Below, one piece after another: positions 58,924-64,000 of a stretch of DNA of 64,000 bases. How positions within the stretch are numbered: the stretch's first letter is position 1; the number at the start of each line of letters is the position of its first letter. A program made the translations under genes and the position numbers. This stretch comes from Vitrella brassicaformis (lineage: Eukaryota; Sar; Vitrellaceae): contig CDMY01000200.1 in the NCBI GenBank assembly GCA_001179505.1, forward strand, positions 36,411-100,410. Direction: 5' to 3'. The notes under the pieces were generated by a model that was given only the letters and a program-made list of their open reading frames with translations, made no database searches and was not told the origin of the DNA.

Positions 58924-60438
58924 TCACGCTGCTGCTGCTGCTGCTGCTAGCGCCCCGCTCAGCACGGGGCTGAGCGCTTCTGCAGCCTCGTCAGCAAACT
59001 GCTCGTAGCACAGCAAAGCACCTGCACACACACACGGCCACACACACACAGAGGCGCATCCGCATCCATCCACAGCACAAGTGTGTGCAGCGCACCCCCA
59101 CACACAGACAGCCCACACACCTGGTATCTCTTTGTATGCGGCGAAGTAGTCCCTCAGCCGATAGAGCTCCTCCTTGCTCGCACTCGGGAAGTCGGCCCCT
59201 CCCAACACACAGGTCTTCTCCCTCAACGCGGCTGGCAGCCCTGCAATCCAACAACCCCACACAGCTTATGTCCAGCCACCATATCCACCCACATCCACCC
59301 ACATGCCCCCTCTCACCCTTCAGGAACTGTGTGACCTCGTCAACGCTCCCGAATGGATCCAGCCCTCCCGTGATGAAGGCAGGCGGCACAAAGGACGGCC
59401 GCTCCACCGTGGCGGCTCTCTGCTTCTCCTCAAGCACCCCACCACCAAGGGCATCCTCAGTCGTGAAGACGTGGCTGCTCAGCGCCTTGGTCAGCCTGCC
59501 CTTGGACGAGAGATAGCCGTGCACCGCCCCGCCCACAAGGGGCGTCCCGTAGGCCCCGCGGATGAGCGATGCGACCGTCTTGCCGGTGTCTTGCTTGCTG
59601 CGGAAGATGGTGGGGAATGGGCCACGCCAGGTGGGCGAGGCGAGCACAAGGCGGTCGAGGGACGACAGAGAGCCGGGGATGAGATCGCGATAGGCCTGCA
59701 TCGCATCAAGCAACCAATGCACACATGACAGACAGATAGAGAGGCTGTCGGCTGTTTATTGAAAAGGAAGGCGCTCGGTGACTCATATATATACCAGGAG
59801 GGCAAAGAACCCGGTATGGCCGCCGGCCACTATCCGCAAGCTGCCGGCCCCCCCGTCCTTCTGCAGATGGGAGACCAGGTCGGCAAAGAAGTGCGTGAAG
59901 GTCTCGGCGTTCATGTCCTCCTCCGTCAGAGGCATCTGGTGGTTGCTGCCGTAGCCAGGCAGGTCCACCAGAATGGGCAGCATGCGTGTGGCGGGGTCCC
60001 GCTTCGCCATGGCCTTGACAAGAGGGAGCCACTCCGTCTTGGTCGACACGAATGACGGCGCCGGGATGAACAGGGTGGGCAGCAGGTCTTTGGAGTCCTC
60101 GCTAACCGCCTCACTGCAGCATCACAGACCATCACAGCAAGGCACAGAAGCCCACTCTGAAACCAGCCCCTTCTCCTTGTGTTGTCGACTCACTTGGGAA
60201 AGAGCACATCATACGAGATCTCTCCCTCGCGTCCTTTCCAGCCCCACTTGAAGCTCTTGGCCTGCGCCTTCATCCCATATGCCGTAGCAGCCAGCATCGA
60301 CAGATGCCGCAGCTGTTGCATTCCGCAAGCGGCAAAGCGGCATCGTTTGGCGAAGCGCAGAGGCATCGATGGTGACGGCACCAATGCCCAACAAATGGAC
60401 GGCAGCATGACCATAGCCAGCGATGAATAGACAGGCAT
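58924..60438 (-). CDS. Alpha/beta-hydrolase-fold protein, probably organellar
   Basis: The start is placed at ATG 60438 (MPVYSSLAMVMLPSICWALV); an in-frame ATG at 60540 is the alternative. The N-terminus is hydrophobic then Arg/Ala-rich, suggesting a targeting signal. SYDVLFPK splices to EAVSEDSKDLLPTLFIPAPS. The core reads RMLPILVDLPGYGSNHQMPL (oxyanion/strand region), then SLRIVAGGHTGFFALLVY where the nucleophile elbow normally lies, then DRLVLASPTWRGPFPTIF, typical of a plastid/cyanobacterial hydrolase group. The elbow is G-H-T-G, with Thr in place of the usual Ser, so catalysis is doubtful. Later parts: SFVPPAFITGGLDPFGSVDE and REKTCVLGGADFPSASKEEL. The C-terminus is a polyalanine run from a GCT repeat; stop at 58924-58926. 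Confidence 0.7.
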
Positions 60439-60658
60439 TCTCTGAAACCGCGAGATGATCGACCTGACGAGATGACCCTGTCCTCCGTCCTCTCGCAAGC
60501 TGTGCGTGTAGGGAGGCTCTTTTCCCCCCCGCGACCTCAACCTTGTAAGCTCGCAAGGACGAGGGAGGGGAATTTACGAACGACGAGGATCTCCCCTAGG
60601 AGGGTAGGGTGTGATGTAGCTGGCTGGAGCTCCCCAGCAGACCTTTCCTTTCAGCGAG

Positions 60659-62213
60659 ATGGCGGCCGCCGCCGCAGCAGCGGCGGGACCATCCGATTCG
60701 TCCAAGAAGAGAAAGCACGACGGCAGCGAGCCCCAACACGAGTCTCTGGTGTTGATGTTCGATGGCGTGACGACGGGCCTCGCGCCGACCAGCACGTGTT
60801 CGCGGAAGCGGCAAACTCTTCGTCGCTGCTCGAGTGCCTGCAGTCGCTTCAGTCCCTGGCAGAGTCAGCGGCTGGGCGGGTCAAGCGGCTGGCCGCAGAG
60901 ATCAACGCCACCATCCAGAAGCACGGCGGCATCCCCAGCACGGAGGTGAACCCGGACCAGGAGCCCATCCAGCTGAATGTCGGCGGGCAGGTGATGGCCA
61001 TCCCTGCCCGCAGCTTCCTCCACCCCTTCATGCGGCCCACCTACATCGCCACCCTGCTGCTGCAGTTCCGCTCTCGGCTGCCGAGGGACAAGGACGGCCG
61101 GGCGTACCTGGAGGCCTCACCTGACTACATGAGATGGCTCGGCAACAAGCTGGCGCTGCTCGAGAGCCAGAGCAGCGCCAAGATCCAGGAGGAGCTTCGT
61201 GAGGAGCGTGACGAGTACCACGAGCTCTTCATGCAGCGGCTGGGGGAGAGGGGGGCGGAGGCGAAGGTGAAGGTGGAGGGCGGGGAGGCGATGGGGATGG
61301 GCGGGCGCGGAGGGGAGGTAGAGCTTAGCGTGGAGGGGCAGGTGGACAAGATGCTGCGGTTGCTGGGGCGGCGCAATGCCGCTGTCGAGGCCCTCGAGTC
61401 GGTCAAGACGCGGCTGGCCGACTTTCTCGAGACCATGCGCCCATTCATGAGGCCCATGCATCTTGACTCCACGGAGATCGAGATTTGGAGCCTGGAGGTG
61501 ATGGGGCAGGAGGTGGCCATCACGAGCCGCACCCTCTCACACTTGGGGCCCGACCGTACACTCGCCGAGCGCTTCTCGCCGTAAGCAGCAGGTACACACT
61601 TAGCAGTGCCTTGCCACGTGTTTCCATGGATGGATGCGTTTGTGTGCAGGAATCATCCGGCCGGGCGCACCGTCCTGCAGACATCAGCGGAACACTTCAG
61701 CAAGATCGTAGGTGAGTGGGTGCACTCCCAGGCAGGCAGGCAGGCAGGCAGGCAGCCAGACCGCTGAATTCCTCCTCATGTTTCGTTTGCAGATTATGCT
61801 CGTCGCGTGGCCGTGATGCCCAGCCGGATCAAGGTGCATCGGCCAGTCGTCATCCCAAGCGAGCAGGAGGCCTTTCAACACCTCTTCCAGCTCTATGGCA
61901 TGGAGGGAATAGGGTCAGCCAACACGCACCCAACACACAGTCAGGGAGACGTGAAGAGGGTCCCGTGTGTTTGCTGTGTAGGTTGATGTACCAGATATTC
62001 GTCACCTCGGGCAACTTCGCCGGCTTCGGCGCCACGACCATCACAGTGAATGAGCACATGACGGTCGAGAAGGTCAAGACCATCGTCTACTCCAAGTGGG
62101 GCATTATGGCGCGATACCTCAGGTGTGTCGGCGGCAGATGTCTCATGGACGACGACGCAACAATGGCTCACTGCCAGGTGTGGAAGGAAAGCACCGTAAA
62201 GGTGTATCTGTAG
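60659..62213 (+). CDS. BTB/POZ (KCTD-like) protein with a C-terminal ubiquitin-like domain
   Basis: The start is ATG 60659: polyalanine, then a nuclear-signal-like KKRKHDG. The frame changes after LMFDG; a 26-nt GT-AG stretch (60767-60792) in phase 0 joins MFDG to HVFAEAANSSSLLECLQS. A BTB/T1-like domain follows at about residues 93-165 (EPIQLNVGGQVMAIPARSFL, DKDGRAYLEASPDYMRWLGN), then coiled coil and acidic linker. A second, similar segment is EIWSLEVMGQEVAITSRTL with RTVLQTSAEHFSKIVDYARR. The last 75 residues look ubiquitin-like: MYQIFVTSGNFAGFGATTIT, EHMTVEKVKTIVYSKWGI, WKESTVKVYL, without a Gly-Gly end. Stop TAG at 62211-62213. KCTD-type BTB proteins often serve as cullin-3 adaptors; with the UBL this suggests a ubiquitin-pathway role, by inference. 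Confidence 0.74.
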
Positions 62214-62401
62214 CCACCCTTGGCGAGGAGAGGAGAGAGGGGAGAGGGGGAGGGACCGGAGGGACGGGAGGGTGAATTCGCATGACTGCTGCATTGCATG
62301 CATGTGTCCATATGTATGTATGACATGCATGATGGTTCTGTATACGAACAGCCATGGTTCTATATAACGGAATGCCATCAAACTCGTCGTTGATGGACTG
62401 T
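62214..62401. other. Short spacer before the duplicated block
   Basis: GGGA-rich downstream region of the BTB-UBL gene; no feature seen. Confidence 0.5.
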
Positions 62402-62567
62402 TGATGACTGGGTCCGGAAGGGTGGGTGGTCATGCGCCCCTCACAGAGATAGAAGGGGCGGGGTGGGGCGGGGCTGTGTGTGTGTGGGCGGCAGCGAAGA
62501 GAGATAGACAGCGGCCCCTTTTCCATTTCAGCTGGTGTTCCAGTGACTGAGCAAGAGGGGATTCGAG

Positions 62568-62601
62568 TGAGTGGGGGGCTGGGTACTCAGCCCCCCACTC
62601 A
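62568..62601. repeat. 14-bp perfect hairpin
   Basis: TGAGTGGGGGGCTG and its reverse complement around a 6-nt loop. Absent from the left copy of the same segment. Confidence 0.85.
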
Positions 62602-62757
62602 GGGGTTGGATGGACTGCTGATGGATAGACGGACGGGCAGACACACTGCACTGATCACACAGGGGGCCTGGTGGGGAGACAGACGGGAACAGTGAATAGC
62701 AGTGAATTCAAAGTGGGGATTGTTGTCAGGAACAGGATATACCAACCACTTGTCCAC

Positions 62758-63992
62758 TGGGAGGGTGGCAGGGAGCCCAACCACTGGCCGAGGGACGACC
62801 TGCGGCTGCACATGTGGGAGAACGACGGGGCATGGTGAGTGAGTGGGGGTGGAAGGGCTGGCAGGGATGGCATGGCAGGGAGGAGGCGAACAGACAGCGG
62901 GCATGTCCTTGTGTGTGTGGTGTGTGGTGTGTGCAGGATGTCTGCTGCTAACGAGATGTGTTATGTGTCGGAGCCAGAGCCTGACACCACTGTGCGGGTG
63001 CACCAACACCGACACACAGACACACATGGACGCACACAGAGAGACATATGTCATGTCTTTCGTGTCTCGTGCCTCATGTCCCGTTCGTTCAGCGTGGGAG
63101 TGGAGGCCGCTTCTTCTCGCACAGGATATGCTACCACCGCCGATCCTTCATGCACCACGTACGGGCCACCAGCATCGAAATGCCCAAAGGATCATCTGTC
63201 TGTCTGTCTGTTGACTGATGGATGGCCATGAGTGCAGGCCGTGAGTGCTGATCTGGACGATGCCGTGGCCCATTTCCTTGGGGACGTGCGCAAGCTCGAG
63301 TGCCGGTCCAGGTTGACAGACCTGCCGCCCAGCAGACCCTCCACACCCACAGTAACTAAACCACCACAAGAAAGCCCCGACACGTTCATCCGTCTCTGTA
63401 TTTTTTTCTTTCTTCTGTCGTAGTCTGAGGGTGCCTCCTCATCTGCATCAGCGTCAGCAGCGGCAGTGTCTGCGAGGGATCGGCGTGTGGCCCTGACTGG
63501 CCTGCGCGAGGTGTCCCGTGCCCTAGCCATGGGGCGGCTCAAGGTCATTCTGGTGGCACCGAACATCGAAGAAATCACCAGCCTAGGTCAGTCAAGGGGG
63601 TAAAGGGGACCACATGGTGCGCAAGAGTGTGCATTGATCATGTACAGGCGGGCTGGAGGACCGTGTCAAGTGTCTGATGATGGGGGCCGCTAAGAAGGAG
63701 GTGCCTGTCATATTCGCACTCAGCAGGTAGAAGGGCGAGAGGATCACGCACACACACACACACCGTGCTGTTTGTGTTGTGCTGCTGACAGGGCCCAGCT
63801 GGGTCGTGCGCTAGGGAAGAACATGAGGGTGAGCCTCGTGGGAGTGCAATCCATCCACAGGTGTGCAGACACGTACAAACAGGTGACTGACTGACACGAA
63901 AGAGAGAGACACGGAGACGCTTGTTGACATGCGACACCCTGAGTGAGTGAGTCGGTTTGCAGATGATAGATACGTGGCTGCAGCACAAGTGA
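62758..63992 (+). pseudogene. 5'-truncated copy of the SECIS-binding protein 2-like gene
   Basis: The last seven exons of the gene at 1025-4921 are repeated with their introns: GREPNHWPRDDLRLHMWEND, MSAANEMCYVSEPEPDTTVR, FFSHRICYHRRSFMHH, ADLDDAVAHFLGDVRKLECR, then the whole L7Ae domain through FALSRAQLGRALGKNMR to MIDTWLQHK and TGA at 63990-63992. Splice sites and reading frame are preserved; the few differences include T to S and D to H in the FMDH exon. There is no start or N-terminal region. Instead the first exon runs back into segment A, whose sequence happens to be open in the same frame (FKVGIVVRNRIYQPLVHW). A fused transcript could make the L7Ae domain alone, but I see no promoter, so I call it a gene fragment. 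Confidence 0.75.
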
Positions 63993-64000
63993 GGTGAGCG

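Larger units (their letters stand above)
62402..64000. repeat. Right copy of the inverted segmental duplication, rearranged
   Basis: 62402-62757 is the reverse complement of about 606-948; about 62760-64000 is the reverse complement of about 1018-2287. The two segments are fused here in an order not found at the left end, with the joint at 62757-62760. Similarity runs off the window. Confidence 0.8.

Noticed and set aside
1-64000. tRNA or rRNA genes
   Set aside because: I looked for GTTCGA-type T-loops with matching stems and for rRNA core motifs on both strands and found none convincing.

Overview
This is a GC-rich nuclear window from a eukaryote, probably a flagellated protist. Nearly every gene is split by short GT-AG introns, many under 100 nt. 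Introns are packed with (TG)n and (TGTC)n on the sense strand. A radial spoke protein 3 gene implies a cilium or flagellum, and a SECIS-binding-protein-2-like gene implies selenoprotein synthesis. Intron style and gene content fit an alveolate such as a chromerid (Vitrella-like). That assignment is a guess from style, not a database match.

Layout. 1-458: 3' end of an ankyrin-family gene (+). 1025-4921: SECIS-binding protein 2-like gene (-). 5435-7473: radial spoke protein 3 (+). 8292-9489: single-domain protein disulfide isomerase ending in KDEL (-). 9759-17210: SEC31 COPII coat subunit (+), interrupted by a 300-base assembly gap. 17861-19582: SAM-domain-like protein (+). 20369-24684: long coiled-coil protein (-). 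25083-28182: putative mitochondrial membrane protein (-). 28700-51400: a tandem cassette array. 51804-53807: AKAP7/ASCC1-type 2H phosphoesterase-like protein (-). 54122-58425: SEL1L/HRD3-like ERAD protein (+). 58924-60438: alpha/beta-hydrolase-fold protein (-). 60659-62213: BTB/ubiquitin-like protein (+). 62402-64000: inverted, rearranged copy of the SECIS-binding-protein 3' region.

The cassette array is the most unusual part. A block of ankyrin gene (-), gene X (+), multi-pass membrane gene Y (-), RING-ubiquitin fusion gene (+) and spacer occurs twice in full (about 28700-39956 and 39957-48651). A third copy is cut off after the ankyrin gene (48652-about 51400). Each copy shows different damage. 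Copy 1 has a stop codon in the ankyrin gene, a lost splice donor in X, a compensated frameshift in Y and a frameshift in the RING. Copy 2 keeps intact ankyrin, Y and RING-ubiquitin genes, but its X gene is replaced after exon 3 by a fragment of a linker-histone gene. Copy 3 has a frameshifted ankyrin gene. The RING-ubiquitin gene encodes a C3HC4 RING followed by a complete ubiquitin fold ending exactly in Arg-Leu-Arg-Gly-Gly.

Functional themes. Secretory and ER quality control: SEC31, PDI-KDEL and SEL1L. Ubiquitin-type signalling: RING-ubiquitin, BTB-UBL, an F-box-like start in Y, and SEL1L as partner of an ER E3 ligase. All gene models here come from reading exon junctions by eye; splice sites and starts are predictions.
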